Below, in pieces: positions 19,313 to 28,079 of a DNA stretch of 63,046 bases (position 1 is the first letter of the stretch; every line of letters starts with the position of its first letter). Origin of the DNA: Merismopedia glauca CCAP 1448/3 (lineage in GTDB: Bacteria > Cyanobacteriota > Cyanobacteriia > Cyanobacteriales > CCAP-1448); contig NZ_PVWJ01000010.1 of NCBI RefSeq assembly GCF_003003775.1, positions 1-63,046 of the forward strand, in the 5' to 3' direction. The notes below the pieces were generated by a model. It saw only the letters and a list, made by a program, of their open reading frames with translations, was not told where the DNA came from and searched no databases. The position numbers and the translations under genes are program-made.

Positions 19313-19495
19313 AGCAATTTACAGAATATGCGCCCTAACCACTCGGTGATTGAAATCGCAGCTAGACAAACGAAACCCGCCTGCGCGGGTTACATTCTGC
19401 GACCGCTCTTCCACCATTAGAGTAGGATGGGTTAGACGGCGATAACCTTTGCTTTGATTTGAATATAGCAATCCGTGGTAACCCATTAAACGACT

Positions 19496-19524
19496 GTAGA
19501 GACGTTGCAATGCAACGTCTCTAC
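19496..19524. repeat. 29-bp palindrome, copy 3
   Basis: Same family as 8338-8366, but with TTGCAATGCAA in the middle instead of TAGCAGTGCTA: both arms changed together, so pairing is kept. It lies between the convergent CIA30 and desaturase genes. Confidence 0.9.
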
Positions 19525-19595
19525 ACACCAATTATGTAGCCCAACAAAATGAAAATGGTATAAGTTAGTTTCGGGTTAGCGTTGGGTAGTTCACC

Positions 19596-20690
19596 TCACA
19601 TATTTCTAGCAGAAAGAGGACAGGCGATCGCATTTTTCCCTTGCCAATCAGTGAAAGTATTTTCATCTTTGTAATGGCGAGGAGTTTGCAAGAGCAAATC
19701 CCAAGCTTTTCTAGCATCCAATAAATTATATCTATCGGGATATTCAGCTTGCAAAAGTTCTTGCACTAGCGGATAGTAATCAGAATTCATTCCTGGAAAA
19801 ACGTGATGTTCTGTGTGGCATGAAAAGTTCAAATGCAGTAAATCAAATATCTTAGGAACTCGCAGGGAAAGACTATTAATCAGAGGATCGTTAATACTCG
19901 TCATGCGACACAGAATATGGTTGGTATAAATATAAAACATTGCCCCACCATGACCGATCCAAATAGGGATAAAGTAACTCAAAAGCAACTTGATTGGATG
20001 AAAATGCAAGTAGCTTAAAATGCCTATGTGAATCCCAATTATCGCCAATACTTCTAGGGCGATCGCTCTACGTTCTCTAGAATTAACTTGAAATGCAGCC
20101 GGAGGATATTCGGTTAAACTGTTATTAAATAACAGGACTGAGGTCAGATTGCGAAAGGTATAAACTCCCCATGCATGACCCATGCCAATTATTAAAAAGA
20201 ACGGGTTAACCTCGGCTGATGGTGTAAAAAGATTCTGAATCCACTTCCCCCAATTTTTGGGTTGCTGGTATAAATAGCTTCGATCTGGATCGTGCCAAGA
20301 GTTAGTTTTATTATGATGTTCTCGATTATGAACAGCCTTCCAAAGAGTGGGCGGCATCCATAACATTGTCAATCCCAATAAACTAATAACCCACCTCAAG
20401 AGCGGGTTTTTAATTGTACTACTGTGCAGCAAATTATGGGTACTAAATAGGAGAACAGTGACACTATTTCCCATGATTAAAGATAGGGGTAAATAGAGCC
20501 ATAAAAAGTACCAATTCCACCGATCTAAGTAATTAGCAATTCCCCAACCCAAGATGAGGATTGCCACATTAATTAATAAAATCCAGATTTTACTAGGATC
20601 GGGAAGAAATGCTTGATTAGGAAGCATCGGGCGCAGTTTCTTAGCGTATTCTGCTTGAGTAATCCAAATTTCAGTATCAACGGAATTCAT
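19596..20690 (-). CDS. Fatty acid desaturase family protein
   Basis: 364 residues, four or more membrane segments and the three histidine boxes of the family: HNLLH (85-89), HNREHH (121-126) and HTEHH (about 303-307). These hold the di-iron site. It inserts a double bond or hydroxyl group into membrane lipids or another hydrophobic substrate. Spacing differs from the classic DesA/B/C acyl-lipid desaturases, so position specificity is unknown. It is divergent from a cyclopropane-synthase-like methyltransferase 115 bp away, which hints at one shared control region and a common lipid substrate. Confidence 0.9.
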   Translation of the reverse strand: MNSVDTEIWITQAEYAKKLRPMLPNQAFLPDPSKIWILLINVAILILGWGIANYLDRWNWYFLWLYLPLSLIMGNSVTVLLFSTHNLLHSSTIKNPLLRWVISLLGLTMLWMPPTLWKAVHNREHHNKTNSWHDPDRSYLYQQPKNWGKWIQNLFTPSAEVNPFFLIIGMGHAWGVYTFRNLTSVLLFNNSLTEYPPAAFQVNSRERRAIALEVLAIIGIHIGILSYLHFHPIKLLLSYFIPIWIGHGGAMFYIYTNHILCRMTSINDPLINSLSLRVPKIFDLLHLNFSCHTEHHVFPGMNSDYYPLVQELLQAEYPDRYNLLDARKAWDLLLQTPRHYKDENTFTDWQGKNAIACPLSARNM

Positions 20691-20805
20691 TAATATTTGT
20701 ATGCTCTTTTGATAGGTAGATTAAGACAGATTCCAGGCAGTGTTAAGGAAATCCGAAGTTATTATTTTTATGTTAACTTGAATCAAAGTTTGATAGGCTC
20801 TATCT

Positions 20806-21954
20806 ATGGAGACTAAAATTATGACATCCATATCCACCAAACGAAACCTCGATCGCTACATTCCTCTGATTGGTGACATCAATGTCAAAAGCCCCTTAGC
20901 TTATACCGCAACTCGTGGGGTTGTCAAAGTAGTTAATGCAGTGCAAATGGCTGTAGCTGAGTCTTACATCAATGGGGTAGAGGTTCCTGACTCGGTATTG
21001 CGATCGCTTTTCGATACCTGTATGCCCATCTTTTTTAAATATTTTCCCTCACTCCTCGCCCCTTATGAATGGGTACTCCAAGAAACCGATCGCATGGCAG
21101 AAGGTTCTAGGGATTTGATGAAACTCCAATATGACCTGCCACAAGATATGTTAAACCGAATGCTAGGGGATGGTAAAGTAATCTACCCTAAATACAGCAT
21201 GGGATTGTGGCAGAAAGGAGCGATCGATCTTCAGCAATCCCAGATGCACATGATTGACGACTTAATTGAAAAACTCGACATCCAAGATGGCGACAATATT
21301 CTAGATTTTGGCTGTGGTTGGGGTTGTATTCCCAACTATGTCATGTCTAAGTTTCCTAACGTCAGATTTACCGGATTGAACTTGAGTCACGAGCAATGTG
21401 AGTATATGCGTCATAAGATGCAAGATCCTGAAAGCTACCTCAGTTCTGGCAGATTCACGCTGATGGAAGGAGATCTTAATGATGCCCAATTTTCCGAAAA
21501 ATTTGACAAAATTCTCTCAGTTGGTGTTTTTTGCCACGTAGGAAACTTAACCCATGCTTTTGCGAAGCTTGCTTCTTGTTTAAAACCAGGTGGTAAGTTT
21601 TTCCTTCACATCATCACGGTACGCACGCCAAACAACATTTCCAGCGTCTATACCCACAAATACATTTTCCCTCATGGGCGTTTCTGGAATTTCGACGCAG
21701 TTCCCAGCCACAACCAGGATCTAAAAACCATCGAACGATGGTATCTGAATGGGACTAACTATTCTCAAACTTTTGCTAATTGGCTGAAAAACTTCGATGA
21801 TAGTTACACTGATGTCAAAGAACTGGATTATGGCATTGATTTTGCTAAATTCCGTCGCCTATGGCGATTTTACCTAATGTGGTTTGTTGCCAACTTTGCC
21901 AGTTGTGACGGCGAAATCAACGGTAACGGTCAGTTTTTGATGGTTCATGCTTGA
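20806..21954 (+). CDS. Cyclopropane-fatty-acid-synthase-like SAM methyltransferase
   Basis: 382 residues. The SAM site is DFGCGWG (167-173), preceded by the family stretch YPKYSMGLWQKGAIDLQQSQ, which corresponds to the YSxayw-qa-tLe-AQ region of CFA synthases and coclaurine N-methyltransferases. The C-terminal HNQDLKTIERWYLNG is also typical. It would add a methyl or methylene group to an unsaturated acyl chain or an amine. Start is ATG 20806 or ATG 20821; the first follows a plausible purine-rich stretch. The divergent desaturase could supply the double bond. Confidence 0.88.
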   Translation: METKIMTSISTKRNLDRYIPLIGDINVKSPLAYTATRGVVKVVNAVQMAVAESYINGVEVPDSVLRSLFDTCMPIFFKYFPSLLAPYEWVLQETDRMAEGSRDLMKLQYDLPQDMLNRMLGDGKVIYPKYSMGLWQKGAIDLQQSQMHMIDDLIEKLDIQDGDNILDFGCGWGCIPNYVMSKFPNVRFTGLNLSHEQCEYMRHKMQDPESYLSSGRFTLMEGDLNDAQFSEKFDKILSVGVFCHVGNLTHAFAKLASCLKPGGKFFLHIITVRTPNNISSVYTHKYIFPHGRFWNFDAVPSHNQDLKTIERWYLNGTNYSQTFANWLKNFDDSYTDVKELDYGIDFAKFRRLWRFYLMWFVANFASCDGEINGNGQFLMVHA

Positions 21955-22001
21955 TTGTTCGGCATTAGCCACAAATATTAAGACATTATCCGCAGATTGC
22001 T

Positions 22002-22030
22002 GTAGAGACGTAGCACTGCTACGTCTCTAC
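22002..22030. repeat. 29-bp palindrome, copy 4
   Basis: Same family as 8338-8366; arms pair perfectly. It lies between the convergent methyltransferase and HdrB-like genes, a position where it could also end transcription, though no T run follows. Confidence 0.9.
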
Positions 22031-22046
22031 TTATGCCCTACCATTG

Positions 22047-22958
22047 CTACTTTAACTTTGCCAAGACTGATTGAGTCGAAACAACGTGTTTATCTAAACC
22101 TAACTCTTTGGGAGAAATTCCTAAAGCTAAAGCAACTAGCTGAGGTAGATGTAAGATCGGTAATCCCAAACGCTTTCCAATCACTTTTTCTACCTCTGGT
22201 TGCCTAGAATCAAGATTTAAGTGACACAGGGGACAAGGAGTAACGATACAATCTGCACCAGAGGCGATCGCTTCTTGAATATGCATTCCTGCCATGCTAA
22301 AAGATTCTTTGGGAGCATAGCTAGACAAGGGCCAACCGCAACATTGCGTCCTGCCTCTATAGTAAATAGGAGTAGCACCAACTGCTCGAAATACATTTTC
22401 CATCGATTCTGGTTGAAAAGGATCGTCGTAAGTTACAGATTTTTGCGCCCTCAACAGATAACAACCGTAAAAAGCCGCACACTTCAACCCAGACAGCCGA
22501 CGAGTAACTTGTTTTTCTAGCCTTTCTAACCCATAATCAGCTACTAGCGCCCACAGCAGATGTTTAACTTCCGTTGTACCTTGGTACGGAGAACAACCGT
22601 CTTTCTGCAACAAACCGTTTATTTGGGCAACATAACTGGGATCTTTGCCGTGTAAATCCTTCAAACGTTCATCTACCCGCCCAATTACTCCCTGACACGT
22701 GCTGCAATGAGTCAATAATGGCAGTTGCAGAGATTCAGCCAAAGCAATATTACGGGCATTAACCGTATCTTCTAGTAGCTGAGAATCTTCTTTAAAAGTT
22801 CCAGAACCGCAACAAGCAGCTTTTTTCAGTTCTATTAATTCAATTCCCAAAGCCTTAGTCAAAGCACCTGTCGATTGATAAAGTTCTCGACAAGCTCCTT
22901 GAGCCACACAGCCAGGAAAGTAAGCATACTTTAAGGTAGAAGTAGACACAAATCTCAA
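22047..22958 (-). CDS. HdrB-like iron-sulfur (CCG domain) protein
   Basis: 303 residues with two CCG domains. The first has Cys 17, Cys 49-50 and Cys 85/88 (YFPGC, KKAACCGSGTF, HCSTC); the second repeats this with FYGC, RTQCCGWPL and TPCPLC. CCG pairs bind the noncubane [4Fe-4S] clusters of heterodisulfide reductase subunit B and occur in the C subunit of some succinate dehydrogenases. In cyanobacteria the protein is often a stand-alone redox partner. No other subunit is adjacent, so its partner is not shown here. Confidence 0.9.
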   Translation of the reverse strand: MRFVSTSTLKYAYFPGCVAQGACRELYQSTGALTKALGIELIELKKAACCGSGTFKEDSQLLEDTVNARNIALAESLQLPLLTHCSTCQGVIGRVDERLKDLHGKDPSYVAQINGLLQKDGCSPYQGTTEVKHLLWALVADYGLERLEKQVTRRLSGLKCAAFYGCYLLRAQKSVTYDDPFQPESMENVFRAVGATPIYYRGRTQCCGWPLSSYAPKESFSMAGMHIQEAIASGADCIVTPCPLCHLNLDSRQPEVEKVIGKRLGLPILHLPQLVALALGISPKELGLDKHVVSTQSVLAKLK

Positions 22959-23095
22959 GCCTCTATATCAATCCGTCATGTATTTAATTTACTCGTTGAC
23001 CAACTAAACTTAGTTTACAGACTTAGTTCACTCCTGATTCCCGATTCCCAACTCCCCTCAGTAATTTAAACGTATAGTAGCTGAAACCGATCTAG

Positions 23096-24094
23096 TTACC
23101 GGAAATGTTGGAATCCTCGATCTAGAGTCAGGATAATTTCTGGATTGTGCCCCTGAGAATCAACTAATTTGACTGCTGTTCCTGGGATAATTTTGCCAAA
23201 AATAGTAGCTCCATTGCCTAGTTGTTCGACGAGAAGCTGGGCTTTTTCTACTGGTAGCGAAAGTATCAACTCGAAGTCTTCCCCACCATACAACGTCCAA
23301 TTGAGGGCTTCTGGTGCAGAAACTAGATGGGCGATCGCCCCTGCGATCGGCAGTTGGCTCATTTCTATCATCGCACCTACAGAGCTAGCACGGCAAATTT
23401 GCAGCACTGCATCTGCTAATCCATCACTACTATCCATCCCCGCAATAGTGACTGGTGTAGAATTAGCATATAACTCTTGTAAATGTGGCAAAACATCTAA
23501 CCGAGGATTTGGTTGCTGATGAGCTTTTATGAGACTTTCTCGTGCCAATGCTGATAAATTAGCTCCAATTTTCGGATTTAACAGCAATTCTAACCCAGCT
23601 TTGGAGGCTCCATGAATCCCAGTGGCTAATAACACATCTCCCACTTTAGCCGCATGACGACGGATGGTGAAATTGGGATCTACTTCCCCAAAAGCAGTAA
23701 TCGCGACTGTAATTTGAGAAGAACGACAAATATCCCCGCCAACTATAGGAGTTTGAGAAATTTCCAAGCAGCTAGTTAACCCTTCATATAACGCTTCTAC
23801 CCAACTTACTGCCAAATCTGGGGGTAAACACAAACCTACAGTAATTCCCAGAGGAACAGCACCCATAGCAGCTAAATCTGACAAATTAGCCGCCGCAGCG
23901 CGCCAACCCACATCAAATGGAGTGGTAGTGCGATCGCTAAAATGCACCCCATCGACTAAAATATCTGTGGTTACTACTAAAGATGTTCCAGGAGTAGTAG
24001 TTAAAATCGCCCCATCATCCCCGATAACTTCTGGAGGACAAAACTTTTGTAGTTTGGCTAATAAGCCTTGTTCCCCGATGTCTCGAATTTGCAT
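23096..24094 (-). CDS. thiL: Thiamine-monophosphate kinase
   Basis: 332 residues, normal length. ThiL marks are IGDDGAIL near residues 24-31, VTTDILVDGVHF, RAAAANLSDLAAMGA and GGDICRSSQITVAITAFGE, plus the C-terminal YGGEDFELILSLP. The enzyme phosphorylates thiamine phosphate to thiamine diphosphate in the cytosol. It stands alone and is divergent from a membrane protein gene. No thiamine riboswitch was seen upstream. Confidence 0.97.
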   Translation of the reverse strand: MQIRDIGEQGLLAKLQKFCPPEVIGDDGAILTTTPGTSLVVTTDILVDGVHFSDRTTTPFDVGWRAAAANLSDLAAMGAVPLGITVGLCLPPDLAVSWVEALYEGLTSCLEISQTPIVGGDICRSSQITVAITAFGEVDPNFTIRRHAAKVGDVLLATGIHGASKAGLELLLNPKIGANLSALARESLIKAHQQPNPRLDVLPHLQELYANSTPVTIAGMDSSDGLADAVLQICRASSVGAMIEMSQLPIAGAIAHLVSAPEALNWTLYGGEDFELILSLPVEKAQLLVEQLGNGATIFGKIIPGTAVKLVDSQGHNPEIILTLDRGFQHFR

Positions 24095-24184
24095 ATATAG
24101 ATTGACTTTTGCAGATTGAATAGGAAATTATGGCTCAATTTTCCACATTAACAAACCGCGTACCTTATACCTTAAAGAATCGCT

Positions 24185-25015
24185 ATGCAGCAAACAAACG
24201 ATCCTGAACTAATTGGGATGAGAGTACCGCGAGTGTTGTGGATTACGATGCTAATCTCCGTCGTATTGCTGCTGTTTGTGGGTGGGATGCTGTTTTTTCA
24301 ACCTGATTTGGCTAAAATATATTGGCCGTGGAAATTAACGCCCTTTAATACTCGGTTTCTAGGTGCAATCTACCTAAGTGCCATAATTCCCTTACTTTTC
24401 TGTCTTATTCGCCCCCAATCAGCGCCTTTAAGAATCGTCTTGCCCATGTTTGCCTTTTTTACCACTTATTTATTGGTGGTTTCTGGGTTATATACAGATA
24501 ATATGATTTCAGGCAAGAAATCTGTGCCCATTTGGTTTTTTCTTTACGGTATGGATAGTTTTGCGGGTATTTACTACCTTTGGAACACTCGAAAGCAAGT
24601 GTTGAAGGTGGGAAGTGGGCGATCGCCAAAATGGTGTCAGCTTTATCGATTTCAGGCTATACTCCTGGGTGTGTATGGTCTTGGCTTACTGCTGCTAGCA
24701 CCTATTTTTAGTTCCTTATGGCCTTGGACTCTCGATTCGTTTCATTCTCATCTATATAGTGGTCTGTTTCTCGCTAGTACCCTAGGATTGTGGCTTCTGA
24801 GCTACTCAAATTTACGCTCAGAACACTTGATGTTAAACTTAACCCAAGCTGCACTTGGGGGGTTAATTAGTATTGGTTTATGGGTTGTTGATGCCCAAAT
24901 ACACAAATTAAACTGGAATTCTCCTAATCCTTGGATTTGGTCGTCTCTGTTCGCATTATTTGGTTTAATAGGTTTGTTACTCTCGATTTTTGAACTGCGA
25001 AAGCAGCCAGATTGA
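24185..25015 (+). CDS. Hypothetical membrane protein
   Basis: 276 residues with about eight hydrophobic segments spaced along the chain and short polar loops. I do not recognise the family. The start at 24185 follows the conserved-looking MRVPRVLWITML first helix by 12 residues. It lies between thiL (divergent) and tRNA-Pro (same strand). An inner-membrane location is the only safe inference. Confidence 0.75.
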   Translation: MQQTNDPELIGMRVPRVLWITMLISVVLLLFVGGMLFFQPDLAKIYWPWKLTPFNTRFLGAIYLSAIIPLLFCLIRPQSAPLRIVLPMFAFFTTYLLVVSGLYTDNMISGKKSVPIWFFLYGMDSFAGIYYLWNTRKQVLKVGSGRSPKWCQLYRFQAILLGVYGLGLLLLAPIFSSLWPWTLDSFHSHLYSGLFLASTLGLWLLSYSNLRSEHLMLNLTQAALGGLISIGLWVVDAQIHKLNWNSPNPWIWSSLFALFGLIGLLLSIFELRKQPD

Positions 25016-25063
25016 TTATCTTCCCAACCCAAAGTTTGATCGCCTCAAGCCAAACAAATTGAA

Positions 25064-25091
25064 TTGACGCTTCCAGAGAATGTGTTATACT
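25064..25091 (+). promoter_or_regulatory. Promoter of tRNA-Pro
   Basis: TTGACG (25064-25069) and TATACT (25086-25091) are separated by 16 bases, 12 bases before the tRNA. This is a strong sigma-70 type promoter. Confidence 0.75.
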
Positions 25092-25103
25092 AGGAAAGGC
25101 GAT

Positions 25104-25177
25104 CGGGGTGTAGCGCAGCTTGGTAGCGCACCACTTTGGGGTAGTGGGGGTCGCACGTTCAAATCGTGTCACTCCGA
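25104..25177 (+). tRNA. tRNA-Pro (anticodon GGG)
   Basis: A full cloverleaf: acceptor CGGGGTG pairs with CACTCCG with one G-T pair, the anticodon stem CCACT/AGTGG encloses loop TTGGGGT with anticodon GGG, and the T arm carries TTCAAAT. CCA is not encoded. The hairpin at 25201-25239 is its likely terminator. The remnant of a CRISPR-associated transposon begins about 100-150 bp downstream. Confidence 0.95.
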
Positions 25178-25200
25178 TTTCAATAAAAGTATTATCTGGT

Positions 25201-25239
25201 AAGGCTTTTGGGAGTTCCTGAGAACTTCTGAGAGCCTTT
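25201..25239 (+). terminator. Hairpin after tRNA-Pro
   Basis: AAGGCT pairs with AGCCTT, and the inner GTTC pairs with GAAC around CTGA. A short T-rich run follows. A two-part stem of this kind after a tRNA fits a terminator. Confidence 0.5.
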
Positions 25240-25276
25240 CTTGTTGTCAATAAGACTACCAAAATAGGCTGTTAAG

Positions 25277-25299
25277 TGTAGCGACCCACAATACTAAAC
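25277..25299 (+). repeat. 23-bp inverted repeat, left copy
   Basis: TGTAGCGACCCACAATA and the next six bases (CTAAAC) recur exactly, inverted, at 31003-31025. The two copies bracket the whole CAST remnant. The left copy lies between tRNA-Pro and the truncated tnsC. It begins TGTAG, as transposon ends often do, but the outside flanks (TTAAG on the left, TTTAA on the right) are not clear target duplications. Confidence 0.9.
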
Positions 25300-25328
25300 G
25301 CTCAGGACCACAATCATCGCGTTTTTGA

Positions 25329-25571
25329 GACCCGCTGTCGGGAGAGGACTTCAAGCGGACAGTGGATGTTTGGGAAAAAAGAGTTTTGCAATTACCCGTA
25401 GCTTCCAATCTTTCAAGTAAAACGATGCTAAAGACGCTGACAGAGGCAACGGGCGGTTACATCGGTCTAATGGATATGATTTTGCGGGAGGCGGCGATTC
25501 AGGGATTGAAGAAGGGGTTGCCAAAAATAGATCTAGAGACGTTGAAGCAAGTTGCTGCGGAGTACAAGTGA
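25329..25571 (+). pseudogene. tnsC: CAST TnsC (AAA+ regulator), C-terminal fragment
   Basis: The last about 80 residues of TnsC are kept in one frame, from LSGEDFKRTVDVWEKR through LPVASNLSSKTMLKTL and GGYIGLMDMILREAAI to the stop. These blocks match the C-terminus of V-K TnsC, which forms ATP-dependent filaments that bring TnsB to the Cas12k-marked target. The Walker A and B parts are absent, so it is dead. An in-frame TGA at 25326 precedes the homology. The stop at 25569-25571 overlaps the ATG of tniQ, as in intact elements. The GTG at 25362 allows an open frame but is not a true start. Confidence 0.9.
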
Positions 25572-25905
25572 TGCTGGAGGTGGAGATTGAGCCTTGGCTG
25601 TTTCCAGTCGAACCCCTACTGGGGGAAAGCATCAGTCATTTTCTGGGGCGGTTTCGCAGGGCAAATGAGTTAACTGTCAGCATGATGGGACGGATAACAG
25701 GGTTAGGTGGGGCGATCGCTCGTTGGGAAAAGTTTCGCTTCAATCCCCCTCCTTCAGACCTGGAATTAGAGAAGTTAGCGAAGGTGGTAGGGGTCGATGC
25801 CGCGAGATTGCGGGAAATGCTGCCGCAAGGTGCGGGAATGAAGCTGAGTCCGATTCGGTTATGTGGCGCTTGTTATCAAGAAGTGCCTTGTCATCGGATG
25901 GAGTG
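25571..25905 (+). pseudogene. tniQ: CAST TniQ, N-terminal fragment
   Basis: About 112 residues of TniQ are kept. EPWLFPVEPLLGESISHFLG, FRRANELT, ARWEKFRFNPPPS and IRLCGACYQEVPCHRME fit the small V-K TniQ, which caps TnsC filaments. Homology ends after CHRME, where family members continue through the zinc-ribbon part; the DNA then becomes the reverse strand of hsdR. The open frame runs on to 26059 through that antisense DNA. The join lies at about 25903-25910. Confidence 0.9.
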
Positions 25906-27276
25906 TTTGCCAAAGACGGCGGGACTGTTTTGTTGCTTGTCCGATTTTAATAAGGGGGTTCCGGTAAAGCCGATTAAGACTGCATTGGGAATCAGTTGCT
26001 TCATGGCTTGGTGGAGTTTGCCCGATTGGGTGCGATGGCATTCATCGACGAAGATATAAATATCGCCTTTAGGGGTAAATTCTTGGGGGATGTGGCTTTT
26101 TAGTCCTTCGATGTAATCGTCGTAGTCTGACTTTTCCTGATTGCCGAATTTATGGATTAAAGAGCAAATCAGCCAGCGTTGCGAGTTGTTGAGGGCGTTA
26201 ATTAAGTCTTTGCTGCTTTGGGTGCGATAGATGCGTTCGTTCACCCCCAGATAATCCCCTTCGATTTGCGCGTCTAGTTCCTCGCGATCAGTAATAATTA
26301 AAACGCGAGCGTCCGTAATGTTTTCTCGAATCCATTTCGCCAGCCACACCATCGTCAGGCTTTTACCGCTACCTTGAGAGTGCCAAATTATTCCGCCTTC
26401 TCGACGTTTGAGGTAGTCTTGAGCGGCTTTGATGCCAAAATACTGATGTTGGCGGCAGATTTTTTTGATTCCTAAGTCAAAGACGATGAAGTCGTGGATT
26501 AGTTCGAGGAAGCGGGGTTTTTCGCACAGTTGCAATAGGTGGCGATCGAGTATACCTAACCCCCTAACCCCCTTCCCCAGATGGGAAGGGGGAACATTCA
26601 AAGCCTCTCTCCCTGTGGGGGAGAGGTTTGGAGAGGGGTCTTGATTTTCTTTCCAGGTGAGATAATATTTTTCTGGGGTGGCGATCGTACCATAACGCAA
26701 ACCCTCGGTGTCGTTACCTGCCATGATGAATTGCATGGTGGTAAAAAAGGATTGGATAAATATAGATTTTTGATTGTCGAGGTTTTGCCGGATACCTTCG
26801 GAGACGGAGACGCTGCTGCGTTTGAGTTCCAGCACACCCAGAGCTATGCCGTTAATATATAAAACTATGTCGGGACGCTTGCTATTTTCGCCTTTTACGG
26901 TGACTTCTTCGGCGATCGCAAAGTCATTTTCGAGGGGGTTTTTCCAGTTAATTAATTCAACGGTTTGGGTGTTTTCCCCAATTTCGGCTTTGATTTTTAC
27001 ACCATAGCGCAGGAGACTGTAAACTTCTTTATTAATATCGTAGAGGCTGTTACTTTGGTTCCCTGCGACTTTGTTGAGTTCGTGGAGTGCTTTGGTGATG
27101 AGAGTGTCGCTGTAACCTTGTTTGTCCCGCAGGAAGGTTGTCAGGAGGTCGATTTCGATGTTGCTGTTGTCGGTTCTATCTTTCCAGTTTCCCAGGTAGC
27201 GATAGTTTAATTGTTGTTGGAATAGTTGTACAACACGCTTTTGGGTTTGACGTTCCCGTTGTCCTACCTGGTTCAT
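25906..27276 (-). pseudogene. hsdR: Type I restriction enzyme HsdR, C-terminally truncated
   Basis: About 457 of the usual 800-1100 residues. The N-terminal nuclease domain (RPDIVLYINGIALGVLELK holds the D...ExK residues) and the first helicase part (GSGKSLTM Walker A, VDECHRTQSG motif II, FTGTPL motif III) remain; the second RecA fold and the HsdM-binding end are lost at the join with tniQ. The last few codons are antisense tniQ. A 30-codon insert of repeat DNA lies between nuclease and helicase parts (26558-26640). DNA translocation is not expected. Cargo of the CAST remnant. Confidence 0.9.
26558..26640. repeat. Palindromic repeat inserted in frame in hsdR
   Basis: CCCCTTCCC pairs with GGGAAGGGG and CCTCTCTCC with GGAGAGG, two adjacent hairpins. 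On the minus strand the insert codes SPNLSPTGREALNVPPSHLG and nearby residues, a composition unlike the rest of HsdR. The frame is kept open through it. Confidence 0.75.
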
Positions 27277-27381
27277 GGCAACACCCTTACTGTGAGAATT
27301 ACGGATTTACTCCGCTTTAAAGATTACACGTTTTCTCAAGCTGTGTCATCCTTATTCCTATATCATCCGTAAATTCTAGCT

Positions 27382-27771
27382 TTAGCTTAATGTTTGTAAC
27401 CAAGAAAGACCTGTGAGATTACTATCGACTGTAGCTAATATCAAGTTATGGTAGACTACGGTAGCCGCAATAAACCTATCGGCTGGGTCTTGGTGTGGTA
27501 GTTCAATCTGGCGACTTAAAATAGCAATTTGACGGACGAGTGGAGCCTCACGAATTTCTAGATTTTGCAAGGCTAAATCTATCCATGCAACTGCATCAGG
27601 CTGTAAAGAAATTCGTCCTCTTTCAGCGAGGATTAATGTCTCCCAGATACTAATGGGACTAAGCCAAAGCTCGGTTGTTTCCGCTCCAATTAGGGTTTGG
27701 AGGTTGGTAGATAAACGTTTGTCACCCAGGAGATACCAAAGCCAGATGTGGGTATCGAGTAAAAGTTTCAC
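27382..27771 (-). CDS. vapC: PIN-domain toxin of a VapBC-type pair
   Basis: 129 residues. The PIN acidic residues are visible: LLLDTHIWLWYL (Asp 5), SPISIWETLILAERG (Glu near 44) and DPADRFIAATVVYHN (Asp near 95), with LATVDSNL at the end. PIN toxins cut RNA and are held by the partner antitoxin. The start overlaps the antitoxin stop by 4 bases (ATGA). It lies between hsdS and hsdR fragments inside the CAST cargo and looks intact, unlike its neighbours. Confidence 0.9.
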   Translation of the reverse strand: MKLLLDTHIWLWYLLGDKRLSTNLQTLIGAETTELWLSPISIWETLILAERGRISLQPDAVAWIDLALQNLEIREAPLVRQIAILSRQIELPHQDPADRFIAATVVYHNLILATVDSNLTGLSWLQTLS

Positions 27772-28004
27772 TGGTGTACTTCCCAGGTGCTAAGGGGAAC
27801 TGCGGGAGCAATTAAATCTCCCAAAATTTCGCCACTTTCTTTCATTGCTCCAAAAGTTGCGCGTTTGGGTCGGGTTGTTGCAGGAGATATAATTACTAAT
27901 GGTTTGCCCTCATGGATGACAGTTAAGGGTGTTTGAGTACGTTGGACTTCTGTAAATAGTTGCTGGAGATTTTCAGGCAATTCGTTGGTACTTATTTGTG
28001 ACAT
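27768..28004 (-). CDS. vapB: Phd/YefM-type antitoxin of the PIN toxin
   Basis: 78 residues. The N-terminal half (SQISTNELPENLQQLFTEVQRTQTPLTVIHEGKPLVII) is the Phd/YefM DNA-binding fold, and the charged tail with FGAMKESGEILGDLIAP is the usual toxin-binding part. It should repress its own promoter as a complex and neutralise the toxin. The 4-base overlap with the toxin gene indicates coupled translation. Confidence 0.88.
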   Translation of the reverse strand: MSQISTNELPENLQQLFTEVQRTQTPLTVIHEGKPLVIISPATTRPKRATFGAMKESGEILGDLIAPAVPLSTWEVHQ

Positions 28005-28079
28005 CTTGGCTGTAACCGTTGGTGGGTGAGCTTTTCAATTTTACACTTTTTGAAGTGGTTCAAGATTTGATTGTATTCT

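Noticed and set aside
25568..26059. A 163-residue open frame starting like TniQ
   Set aside because: Only the first about 112 residues are TniQ; the rest is the reverse strand of hsdR, so the full frame is not one protein.
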